This document shows, piece by piece, positions 14,079-19,821 of a stretch of 19,821 nucleotides of DNA (position 1 is its first letter; each line of letters opens with the position of its first letter). Source of the DNA: Bacteroidales bacterium (GTDB lineage: Bacteria > Bacteroidota > Bacteroidia > Bacteroidales > UBA932); the NCBI GenBank assembly GCA_017472115.1, contig JAFUQW010000049.1, positions 1-19,821 on the forward strand. The letters run 5' to 3'. Made by a program: the position numbers and the translations under genes. Below the pieces are notes generated by a model. It worked only from the letters and a program-made list of their open reading frames with translations, was not told the DNA's origin and did not search any database.

Positions 14079-14978
14079 ATGGAACTGCGTCAATTGAAAT
14101 ACTTCGTCAAGGTGGCCGAACTTCTCAGTTTCTCCAAGGCCGCCAAGGCTCTATATATAACACAAAGCACTCTATCCCAACAGATCAAGCAACTTGAAGA
14201 CGAGCTGGATATGGCCCTCTTCTTCAGAAATAATCATAAAGTTTCACTGACAGAAGCAGGCGAGACATTTCTGGAAGGCGCCAAAAAGACACTTGCAGAA
14301 GCGGATGACAATAAAGCCAAGATACTCGACCTTGCACAAGGCCACAGAGGCGTACTGAATATTGGAGTGACCTATAGTTTCGGATCCATTCTGACAGAGA
14401 GTGTCCTGACATTCAAGAAAGAGTTCCCCGATGTAATACTGAACATCTGTTACAAAAACATGATGGAACTGATGGAACTTGTTTCCGATGGAGAACTTGA
14501 CTTCGCCTTGTCTTTCCGTTCATCTGAAAAATATGACAACGTGGAGTCACACATACTTTTCGACAACAAACTCTGCATCATCGTACGTGAGAATCACCCT
14601 CTTACGCGTAAAGAATCTGTCAGGCTTGCCGATCTTGAGGAATACGAACTGGTTCTTCCGGGCATCGGACTTCAGGCACGAAGTACATTCGACAACATCA
14701 TTGCCGAAAGAAAACTGAACCTTAAGGTGACGATGGAAGCGAACGAAGTGAACACCATTCTCAATCTTCTTCCGAGAAGCAACTATGTCACTGTGCTTTC
14801 CGAAACCGTTGTCTTAGAGCATGACAACCTTGTAACCATAGACATAAGCGATGCAGAATGCAACATGGAAGGCTGCCTGCATTTCTGTGCCAACAGATAC
14901 AGAAAGCGCTCAACAGAGGAATTCATCCGCCTGTTGAGCGACACCAAAGCGCTGCGCAGAAGCAGACTCTGGCTTTAA
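14079..14978 (+). CDS. LysR family transcriptional regulator
   Basis: The 299-residue product has the LysR layout: an N-terminal winged helix-turn-helix (1-60: MELRQLKYFVKVAE, FSKAAKALYITQSTLSQQI, LEDELDMALFFR), a linker helix, and a two-lobed substrate-binding domain (about 90-290) with GVLNIGVTYSFGS, DGELDFALSFR and DNKLCIIVRENHPL. The pattern is closest to the CynR/CysB-type branch, but the inducer cannot be deduced. It diverges from the DASS transporter gene, the classic arrangement for a regulator of its neighbour, so I infer control of anion uptake and autoregulation. Its stop overlaps the last codons of the convergent 51-residue gene by four bases. It reads towards the bidirectional terminator at 15220-15283. 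Confidence 0.93.
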   Translation: MELRQLKYFVKVAELLSFSKAAKALYITQSTLSQQIKQLEDELDMALFFRNNHKVSLTEAGETFLEGAKKTLAEADDNKAKILDLAQGHRGVLNIGVTYSFGSILTESVLTFKKEFPDVILNICYKNMMELMELVSDGELDFALSFRSSEKYDNVESHILFDNKLCIIVRENHPLTRKESVRLADLEEYELVLPGIGLQARSTFDNIIAERKLNLKVTMEANEVNTILNLLPRSNYVTVLSETVVLEHDNLVTIDISDAECNMEGCLHFCANRYRKRSTEEFIRLLSDTKALRRSRLWL

Positions 14979-15130
14979 GCATGATTGTCGTAGAAATTTC
15001 TTCTTTCAAAGACTACTGCTCTTTCTTCCGGCGCCATTCTTTCCAATGAGCGCACATCCGACATTTCCTTGATCTGTTTTGCCACAAAGGCAGACAGGAG
15101 AATGCCACCGATTATCAACCAATTTGCCAT
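14975..15130 (-). CDS. 51-residue single-helix membrane peptide
   Basis: This is a short frame: MANWLIIGGILLSAFVAKQI at the N-terminus (one membrane helix, about 3-18), then a charged amphipathic tail of about 30 residues rich in Glu and Arg (SDVRSLERMAPEERAVVFER). The hydrophobic-then-charged layout, lack of internal stops and a promoter-like TACCTTTG 103 nt upstream suggest a real small membrane protein. I do not recognise a family. It lies downstream of the phosphate transporter in the same direction but beyond a terminator. Its stop codon overlaps the LysR stop in the opposite direction. The chance of a spurious frame of this length is not negligible. Confidence 0.5.
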   Translation of the reverse strand: MANWLIIGGILLSAFVAKQIKEMSDVRSLERMAPEERAVVFERRNFYDNHA

Positions 15131-15219
15131 ATTTAAAAAAATTTACACTTGTTTTCGGGGACTTACCTTCGGCAAAAGGCCTCAAGACAAGGTCTTTCGC
15201 TACCAGTGAAAGTCAAATT

Positions 15220-15283
15220 AAAAAAACGGACGCAAAGGTATGCGTCCGTAATTCATATTTAAAGTCCCGGTGTCCGTTTTTTT
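15220..15283. terminator. Bidirectional terminator with nested hairpin
   Basis: AAAAAAACGGAC (15220-15231) is the exact reverse complement of GTCCGTTTTTTT (15272-15283). Inside it, ACGGACGCA (15226-15234) pairs with TGCGTCCGT (15241-15249) around the loop AAGGTA. On the minus strand the inner stem is followed at once by seven T's, ending the phosphate-transporter operon. On the plus strand the outer stem is followed by seven T's, ending lysR readthrough. Confidence 0.7.
15233..15263 (-). promoter_or_regulatory. Promoter-like element inside the terminator
   Basis: On the minus strand TACCTTTG (15233-15240) is an exact -7 element with TTTA exactly 19 nt upstream (15260-15263), the same geometry as the DASS promoter. 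It could drive the 51-residue gene with a leader of about 100 nt that holds small hairpins (for example AAGAC/GTCTT). The -7 element is largely the loop of the terminator hairpin. Confidence 0.45.
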
Positions 15284-15340
15284 CTATTCACCCGATAAGG
15301 CATAACGATAAGAGGAGTCTCTCCGACCGTAAAATCATAC

Positions 15341-17068
15341 TTAGTTGCGGAGTTTATGAAGAGCCTGAGACACATTGATCATGAAGTCGCCCATCTTCTC
15401 CATTTCAGAGACAATATCCATATAATAAACGCTTGTCTGCCAGTTCTTTCCGCTGTTCTCCACATCATCGATCTCCTCATCACGCAGATTATTGCGCATC
15501 GTATTTATACGGTCTTCTGCATCGTATGCATTGGAAATGTCAGTCAAGCCTCCGTCAAAAGCCAGACGAAGATTGGTGATCATGACTTCGTATGCCGCGT
15601 CAACCTCGTCAGTCATGAGATTGAGTTTCTTTACCACATCCGCATCGAATGCCTTTTTATGAATATTCTTTCGAGAAAGGATCCTGCTTATGGCTTCACC
15701 TGAATCTCCAAGAGATTCGAGTTCTCCGATAATCTTGTACATGGCCTTTATCTGCATCGAAGTCTTTTCGCTGATTTCCTCTGACGAAAGTGCATTGAGA
15801 AAAGTGGCTATCTCATATTCTATCCTGTCGGTAATCTCCTCATACTTGACGAGTTTACCGCGCCATTCCTCGAATTTGTCAGGATCGGTTTCATTGATGG
15901 CAGAACGCACATAGCTGAGTCCGTTGCGGCAAATCTGCGCGAAATGGACGATCTCGTTGAATGTCTGCTCGACAGCAAGCTCCGGAGCAGCCACCGGACC
16001 TGCCTCGATGTATTTCAGCCTGAATGCTTCTTCCTCTTTGTTTGCCGGAGCCTTTATGATGAATGTGACAGCCTTTTCTATCAGTCCTGTGAACCATACA
16101 AGGATCAATGTGTTGATGGTATTGAACAAGGTATGGAGCATGGAAAGTCCATAAAGGGCCGCCGTTCCGTCTGAGGAATCAGGATCGGACACGGCAAAGC
16201 CTTCTGCCGCCGGATCAGGAAGTCCGAAAAGTTCTATGATCCTTCCGACAAGGCCAAGGAAAGGCTTGAAAAGTATAAGGGCCCATATCACACCGAATAC
16301 ATTGAAGATGGTATGAGACATCGCCGCCCTCTTTGCCGAAACATTTCCGACAGAAGCCGCTATATTGGCAGTGATCGTAGTACCTATGTTCTCTCCCAAG
16401 ACCATGGCACATGCCATATTGAAAGGTATCCATCCCATGCTGAGCATGATAAGAGTGATCGCCATAGTCGCGGACGATGACTGAAGGACAAGGGTCAGGA
16501 CAGTACCGAAGCCCAGGAAAATCAACACGGAACCGAACCCGTGATCGGACCATTGCTTCACGAAATCAAGGACCTGTGGTGTCTCCTTGAGATCAGGAAC
16601 CGACTCTTTCATGAATGATAGTCCGAGGAAGAGAAGAGAAAATCCGACTATGAGTTCTCCGACATTGCGCCTCTGACTCTTCTTCGAATTGGAGAAAAGG
16701 AAGCCCAGAAGCATAAGAGGAACGGCAAGAATCGATATGTCTGCCTTGAAGCCAAGCCATGAAACCAGCCATGCAGTAACCGTAGTACCGATATTGGCAC
16801 CCATGATTACACCTATGGCCTGCGCAAGGGTGAGAAGCCCGGCATTGACGAAACTCACCACCATTACGGTAGTAGTCGAAGATGATTGGATGACGGCAGT
16901 GATTCCCAGTCCCGTCAGCACTCTTTTGAATGGATTCGATGTCATTGCAGAGAGGAAGCCGCGCAGCCTGTCACCCGCAGCCTTCTGCAGACCGGAACTC
17001 ATCAGATTCATTCCGTAAAGGAACATTCCGAGGGCTCCCAGAAGAGTAAAGATCTGTAGTATTCCCAT
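15341..17068 (-). CDS. Na+/phosphate cotransporter with PhoU-like tail
   Basis: This 575-residue inner-membrane protein belongs to the Na/Pi-cotransporter II family (NptA/YjbB type). It has two inverted repeats, each with the signature QSSS: QSSSTTTVMV at 61-70 and QSSSATMAI at 196-204. Each has a conserved GANIGTTVTA/GENIGTTITA block. About eight helices end near residue 345. The C-terminal 215 residues (from about 355) are helical and charged, with PhoU-like repeats (YVRSAINETDPDKFEEW, EYEIATFLNALSSEEI, IIGELESLGDSGEAISRI) that probably regulate transport. Direction could be uptake, or export as for YjbB. It is the last gene of a three-gene operon, starting 6 nt after the exchanger stop. 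Confidence 0.93.
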   Translation of the reverse strand: MGILQIFTLLGALGMFLYGMNLMSSGLQKAAGDRLRGFLSAMTSNPFKRVLTGLGITAVIQSSSTTTVMVVSFVNAGLLTLAQAIGVIMGANIGTTVTAWLVSWLGFKADISILAVPLMLLGFLFSNSKKSQRRNVGELIVGFSLLFLGLSFMKESVPDLKETPQVLDFVKQWSDHGFGSVLIFLGFGTVLTLVLQSSSATMAITLIMLSMGWIPFNMACAMVLGENIGTTITANIAASVGNVSAKRAAMSHTIFNVFGVIWALILFKPFLGLVGRIIELFGLPDPAAEGFAVSDPDSSDGTAALYGLSMLHTLFNTINTLILVWFTGLIEKAVTFIIKAPANKEEEAFRLKYIEAGPVAAPELAVEQTFNEIVHFAQICRNGLSYVRSAINETDPDKFEEWRGKLVKYEEITDRIEYEIATFLNALSSEEISEKTSMQIKAMYKIIGELESLGDSGEAISRILSRKNIHKKAFDADVVKKLNLMTDEVDAAYEVMITNLRLAFDGGLTDISNAYDAEDRINTMRNNLRDEEIDDVENSGKNWQTSVYYMDIVSEMEKMGDFMINVSQALHKLRN

Positions 17069-17074
17069 ATTTTA

Positions 17075-18028
17075 TCAGGTCAGTTGATTATTTAGAAGAA
17101 ACCAGCTATACGCTATGAAGCACAGACACATCGCTATGCCTCCCGCTCGACCGATCCTGCCGCGGAATCCGAAAAGAAACGGGACGACGGCGGCAAAGAT
17201 CATGACCGCATAATCGGTCGGAGTGATGCCGGCAGAAGTCAGCGGCATGACCTGCGAACTCAAGCCAAGGATCAGAGCTATGTTGAATATATTCGATCCT
17301 ATGATGTTTCCGAGAGCCATCTGAGTATTCTTCTTGACTGCTGCTGCAATCGACGCGGCAAGTTCCGGCAGTGATGTACCGCAGGCTATGAGCGTCAGGG
17401 ATATGAACGCGTCATTGACTCCGAAAGACTTGGCTATGAGCACTGCATTGTCAACGAAGAAATCGCAGCTGGTGATCAGAAGCGCAAGACCTGCTACAAT
17501 CTTTACGATGGCCAGCCACATCGGGCCGTTTGCTTCAGCGACTGCATCATCGTGAGTGGCAGAAGGATTCTTCCTGTCCCTGTAGAATGAATACCACATG
17601 AACAACACGAACACAAGAATCAGGACAAGTCCGTCAGCACGTCCTATGCTGGCTGCAGAACCGTTGAAGAAGTTGAGAGCAAGCAACATCAGCAGGACAG
17701 ACAAGCCTATACACAACGGTATCTCGAACTTCATGTTGGCCTTGTCCACAGCAACAGGAAAGAACGCCGCAGTCAGACCGAGAATTCCAAGCACATTGAA
17801 GATATTGGAACCCACCACATTACCTATGGCCACATCTGCATTGCCTTGAAGGGCACCTATGAAACTCACCGTCAGTTCCGGCATCGAAGTACCTATGCCG
17901 ACTATGGCTGCTCCTATGACGAAATCCGATACTTTATACTTCTTCGCTATGGACACAGATCCGGATACAAGCCAATCCGCACCGAATACAATGCCCGCAA
18001 GCGAAGCGACGAGAATAAGATATTCCAT
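17075..18028 (-). CDS. Na+/Ca2+ antiporter, YrbG family
   Basis: This 317-residue cation exchanger has about ten helices and two inverted alpha repeats. Repeat 1 holds VGIGTSMPELTVSFIGAL and GNVVGSNIFNVLGILG (about 43-85). Repeat 2 holds IACGTSLPELAASIAAAV and GNIIGSNIFNIALILG (about 212-256). The GTS-PEL and GSNIFN residues bind Ca2+ and Na+ in this family. It exports calcium using the sodium gradient. The length is typical. Its ATG overlaps the stop of the upstream 148-residue gene (TAATG), and the phosphate transporter follows 6 nt after its stop, so all three are tightly co-transcribed. This suggests a shared role in calcium and phosphate balance. Confidence 0.95.
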   Translation of the reverse strand: MEYLILVASLAGIVFGADWLVSGSVSIAKKYKVSDFVIGAAIVGIGTSMPELTVSFIGALQGNADVAIGNVVGSNIFNVLGILGLTAAFFPVAVDKANMKFEIPLCIGLSVLLMLLALNFFNGSAASIGRADGLVLILVFVLFMWYSFYRDRKNPSATHDDAVAEANGPMWLAIVKIVAGLALLITSCDFFVDNAVLIAKSFGVNDAFISLTLIACGTSLPELAASIAAAVKKNTQMALGNIIGSNIFNIALILGLSSQVMPLTSAGITPTDYAVMIFAAVVPFLFGFRGRIGRAGGIAMCLCFIAYSWFLLNNQLT

Positions 18029-18474
18029 TATTTAAGAAGATTTTCGATTTTGGAAACCTCATGCTCATATATCCTTGAGCATGACTCATATCTGTAAGGA
18101 ACATATTCGAAAAGCTGGAGATATGCCTTTCCGGACGCTTTGTTGAAATATATGTCCAGACGCACTGCGTTGCCTTTATCCTCCTCAGAGAGGTCGATAG
18201 TGTGAGGCTTCGTCATGATAGCCTCTGAAATGACGGCATTCATCGTCTGGGAAAAATATCTCTCCTTCTTGCAGAACTTCTCGCCTGAAACTGCCTCCTT
18301 GTAGCCTGTTTTCATGAACAGAACGAGAAGAAGTCCGGCGAAGATCAGGAAGAAACCGAATATATTGATTGATGCAGAGGTAGGCAATGTAATGAGGACA
18401 CTGCCGAGAACCATAAGTGAAACCGATATTGTGATGTCTTTTACAGAGCGTACTCTGACGAATTCTTTTTCCAT
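18028..18474 (-). CDS. Two-helix membrane protein with soluble domain, hypothetical
   Basis: The 148-residue product starts MEKEFVRVRSVKDITISVSL, has two membrane helices (about 16-34 and 37-55), and then an approximately 90-residue soluble domain containing YFSQTMNAVISEAI, VRLDIYFNKASGKAYLQLF and YVPYRYESCSRIYEHE. I do not recognise the family. It is the first gene of the operon with the Ca2+ exchanger and phosphate transporter. Its stop shares a base with the exchanger start, a coupling that favours a functional link such as an accessory or sensor subunit. That is inference from position only. Upstream lies the TAAACAGTTTC motif 23 nt before the ATG, in place of a recognisable TAnnTTTG promoter. 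Confidence 0.8.
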   Translation of the reverse strand: MEKEFVRVRSVKDITISVSLMVLGSVLITLPTSASINIFGFFLIFAGLLLVLFMKTGYKEAVSGEKFCKKERYFSQTMNAVISEAIMTKPHTIDLSEEDKGNAVRLDIYFNKASGKAYLQLFEYVPYRYESCSRIYEHEVSKIENLLK

Positions 18475-18496
18475 TTTTTTATCATTCAGAAATTGT

Positions 18497-18507
18497 GAAA
18501 CTGTTTA
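18497..18507 (-). promoter_or_regulatory. TAAACAGTTTC motif upstream of the operon
   Basis: On the minus strand TAAACAGTTTC lies 22 nt before the ATG at 18474. The same 11 bases occur in the same orientation 15 nt before the radical SAM ATG (6006-6016), and a one-base variant occurs in the fucosidase leader. The core AAACAGTTT is a near-palindrome, as for an operator. Confidence 0.4.
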
Positions 18508-18568
18508 TTTGTGTTGTACAGCATGATCGACACAGTCTCCAGAATCAAGAGACCGCATGATACCGCAG

Positions 18569-18598
18569 ACTACATCTTCCCGGTCGGGAAGATGTAGT
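18569..18598. repeat. Perfect 13-bp hairpin
   Basis: ACTACATCTTCCC (18569-18581) pairs perfectly with GGGAAGATGTAGT (18586-18598) around a 4-nt loop, between the small lipoprotein gene and the three-gene operon. Neither strand has a T-run after it. It could protect the 3' end of the lipoprotein mRNA or be a repetitive extragenic element. Confidence 0.6.
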
Positions 18599-18619
18599 TG
18601 AAGTGTCTTGAATGTATTC

Positions 18620-18997
18620 CTAAATGATAAGTTTTCCCAGACAGAGCAGTCTGTGTGCAGGCTCCACATGGGAAGAAAGAACCGTTATGGACTTCCTTTG
18701 AACGGAATATATTATGCCGGCATTGATTATCCTGCCGGACTTTGTGAACTCTACATTGTTTCTCTGGGTGCCGGTCACTCTTCGCGCCGTGCTCTGCAGA
18801 CTATGAGGATTTGCGTACGAGACCTGACGGGGAATACACAGTTCGGCATCAGAGGCCGAAATTTCTGCATCGCATGAGGCTTCCTCTGAAATCATGACGG
18901 CAGCATTCTGAGCAACCGTGGATTCATGAGCATCCGAACAGTTCCAGAAAGCAACAGCCGCTATGAGTGGAAACAGATATTTCAGCAATTTCTTCAT
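18620..18997 (-). CDS. Small lipoprotein, hypothetical
   Basis: I start this at ATG 18997 (125 aa) instead of 19009, because the upstream ATG lies within the -7 promoter element. The N-terminus MKKLLKYLFPLIAAVAFWNC ends in a cysteine at 20 that could be lipidated, although the preceding residues (AFWNC) are a poor lipobox. The mature part is unstructured-looking and Ala/Ser/Glu-rich (VAQNAAVMISEEASCDAEI), then basic and polar. It ends EPAHRLLCLGKLII, a hydrophobic tail that is odd for a secreted protein. I do not recognise the family. The promoter and signal support a real gene, but the function is unknown. Confidence 0.6.
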   Translation of the reverse strand: MKKLLKYLFPLIAAVAFWNCSDAHESTVAQNAAVMISEEASCDAEISASDAELCIPRQVSYANPHSLQSTARRVTGTQRNNVEFTKSGRIINAGIIYSVQRKSITVLSSHVEPAHRLLCLGKLII

Positions 18998-19006
18998 TTC
19001 GAAATG

Positions 19007-19014
19007 CAAAGATA
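19007..19014 (-). promoter_or_regulatory. Bacteroidetes -7 element, small lipoprotein
   Basis: The minus strand reads TATCTTTG, an exact TAnnTTTG, 9 nt before the ATG at 18997. Transcription would start almost at that ATG, which rules out the ATG at 19009. Upstream TTTG lies 23 nt away and a TTG about 20 nt away. Confidence 0.6.
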
Positions 19015-19292
19015 CAAATTTTACCGCAACCGCAACACAAACGGAATGCCAGTGTCTCTTTGCTTATCATATCCTATGCAATGTATTCGGTGCTTTCGAA
19101 GTCAACAAATCCGGATCCAGCGTCGTATGACATCAGAAGATGACGGCGTGGCTCAGGCCTTTTGAGAGCGAACCGAAATCCAACAAAGCCTGGCGCATCG
19201 GCTGGCCGATCATTGCAATCGGGTGGCTGGCATAAGAGTCATCCGGTTCAGGATGTTGCAGTCAAGCCAGTCGTAAATCTGAAAAAAGTTCT
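19015..19292. other. Gene-free stretch left of the RNA candidate
   Basis: Apart from the 60-bp pseudogene copy at 19171-19230, I see no supportable gene here. Frames on both strands are short and lack starts and signals. The composition does not differ clearly from the surroundings. It may be a degraded gene. Confidence 0.4.
19171..19230 (+). pseudogene. Truncated copy of the 64-residue membrane gene
   Basis: These 60 bases match 19541-19600 at 59 positions (C/T at 19196 against 19566). They encode PKSNKAWRIGWPIIAIGWL in the same frame as the intact gene, but without the start codon: TGA stands just upstream and TAA just downstream. Similarity stops abruptly at 19230, while the left edge fades over a few bases. 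It is a non-functional fragment left by duplication or recombination. Confidence 0.85.
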
Positions 19293-19300
19293 TATATTTG
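19293..19300 (+). promoter_or_regulatory. Bacteroidetes -7 element before the RNA candidate
   Basis: TATATTTG matches TAnnTTTG exactly and predicts a start near 19306. No clear -33 TTTG is seen 19 nt upstream. Confidence 0.5.
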
Positions 19301-19305
19301 TTGGC

Positions 19306-19470
19306 AAGAGCTGAATTTGATGGCTTGAAAACAATAAAATATTAGCGTTTGCTAGTTGTCGGTCACTTAAGAAACAGTAAACGTCCTCGCTTTGCGTGGG
19401 CGGAGTTCGTCTATAGTACTAGGGTATTCTCAGGACCTCTTAAGGATAGATTGAGCCTTCCACGCTTTTT
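19306..19470 (+). ncRNA. Candidate structured small RNA (6S-like?)
   Basis: About 165 nt lie between a -7 element (19293-19300) and a T-run (19466-19470), with no open frame. The transcript can fold into a rod: GGCTTGA (19322-19328) with TTGAGCC (19451-19457), CTTAAGA (19366-19372) with TCTTAAG (19438-19444), and GTCCT (19383-19387) with AGGAC (19432-19436). A large bubble on the 5' side contains a small hairpin TAGC-GTTT-GCTA (19343-19354). The alternative stem GCGTGG/CCACGC (19394-19399/19460-19465) leads straight into TTTTT and could be the terminator. A closing stem plus large bubble recalls 6S RNA, and Bacteroidales have a candidate 6S-type RNA (the Bacteroidales-1 motif) with a Bacteroidetes promoter and terminator. 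I cannot confirm a family match. Confidence 0.5.
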
Positions 19471-19533
19471 CTATACCGTAATTGTAGCGAATTGATGCAC
19501 ATATGCGTCTATATTGAACTAACATATAAAACT

Positions 19534-19728
19534 ATGAACAAACCGAAATCCAACAAAGCCTGGCGTATCGGCTGGCCGATCATTGCAATCGGGTGGCTGG
19601 TGCTGTCTGTCCTGGAATTCATTGATGACGAAGGACGGATTTTCAGAGGAGTAATCTTTCTTGTCTTCGCCATTCTATGGGCCGTCATCTATTTCAACGA
19701 ACTCAAGAAATTCAAGAAGGAGGAGTAG
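19534..19728 (+). CDS. 64-residue two-helix membrane protein
   Basis: I start at ATG 19534 (MNKPKSNKAWRIGW), because the upstream in-frame ATG at 19492 adds a segment that looks untranslated. There are two membrane helices (about 11-29 and 35-54) separated by a short acidic turn (EFIDDEGR), and a strongly basic/acidic tail (ELKKFKKEE). I do not recognise a family. A 60-bp piece of its 5' end is duplicated at 19171-19230. It is followed 2 nt later by another gene start whose ribosome site (AAGGAGGAG) lies in its last codons, so the two are probably co-translated and functionally linked. Confidence 0.75.
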   Translation: MNKPKSNKAWRIGWPIIAIGWLVLSVLEFIDDEGRIFRGVIFLVFAILWAVIYFNELKKFKKEE

Positions 19729-19730
19729 CT

Positions 19731-19821
19731 ATGAGGAATTACACAGAAAAAGAATTGCGAGGCATTCTGAGGTCTTATGGCCTGTCAAGCGCCGCATTAA
19801 TCTGTCTCTGTATTGCACAGA
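19731..19821 (+). CDS. Unidentified gene, N-terminal end (partial)
   Basis: An ATG at 19731, preceded by AAGGAGGAG, opens a frame that runs off the right edge after 30 codons: MRNYTEKELRGILRSYGLSS, then a hydrophobic stretch AALICLCIA that may begin a membrane helix. Two nucleotides separate it from the stop of the 64-residue protein. The visible part is too short to identify. Confidence 0.6.
   Translation, partial: MRNYTEKELRGILRSYGLSSAALICLCIAQ

Noticed and set aside
13920..14093. N-terminal extension of the DASS transporter to ATG 14093
   Set aside because: It would overlap the divergent LysR start and lie upstream of a good TACCTTTG promoter element. ATG 13919 fits both the promoter and the family length.
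19060..19165. Possible gene remnant on the minus strand
   Set aside because: Two frames look mildly protein-like for about 20 codons, but neither has a start or a recognisable motif, so I did not call it.
19380..19470. tRNA-like or tmRNA-like end (GGAGTTCGTC region)
   Set aside because: There is no T-loop GTTCGAATC, no acceptor stem pairing and no CCA. The fold fits a rod-shaped RNA better.
1..19821. CRISPR array, phage, plasmid or insertion-sequence genes
   Set aside because: I saw no spaced short repeats, transposase, integrase, replication or capsid-like proteins anywhere in the window.

Overview
The window comes from a member of the Bacteroidales, probably a gut or host-associated one. 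Three things point there: a TonB-receptor/DUF4249 gene pair, Bacteroidetes-style lipoproteins, and repeated use of the Bacteroidetes -7 promoter element TAnnTTTG (often TATCTTTG or TACCTTTG) instead of an Enterobacteria-type -10 box. I cannot name a genus from the sequence alone. No rRNA, tRNA, insertion sequence, phage gene or CRISPR array is visible.

Layout. 1-2333 (+): the end of a TonB-dependent receptor, a DUF4249 lipoprotein, and a lipoprotein whose C-terminal half resembles the thiol-activated (cholesterol-dependent) cytolysin core but stops before the membrane-recognition domain. 2339-4768 (-): a small membrane protein and a GH20 beta-N-acetylhexosaminidase. 4816-6742 (+): a membrane-anchored metallophosphoesterase and a radical SAM protein with a Cx4CxxC cluster motif. 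6750-9638 (-): a glutamate-dependent acid-resistance operon (gadB, then gadC). 9781-12369 (+): a GH29 alpha-L-fucosidase lipoprotein, then a thioredoxin-type glutathione peroxidase with a membrane protein of unknown function. 12417-14978: a DASS/SLC13 anion transporter (-) divergent from a LysR regulator (+). 14975-18474 (-): an unknown membrane protein, a Na+/Ca2+ exchanger and a Na+/phosphate cotransporter in one operon, followed by a separate 51-residue membrane peptide. 18497-19821: a small lipoprotein, a 60-bp duplicated gene fragment, a candidate structured small RNA, a 64-residue membrane protein and the start of another gene.

How the genes fit together. GH20 and GH29 enzymes would release GlcNAc/GalNAc and fucose from host or dietary glycans. 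GadB/GadC would consume cytosolic protons. The peroxidase detoxifies peroxides. The 15-18 kb operon couples the sodium gradient to phosphate uptake and calcium export. This is mostly a housekeeping and niche-adaptation region. The least ordinary parts are the cytolysin-like lipoprotein, the right-hand 600 bp (gene-fragment duplication around an RNA-like element), the nested promoter/terminator at 15220-15283, and a recurring AAAC(A/T)GTTT motif in front of several genes.
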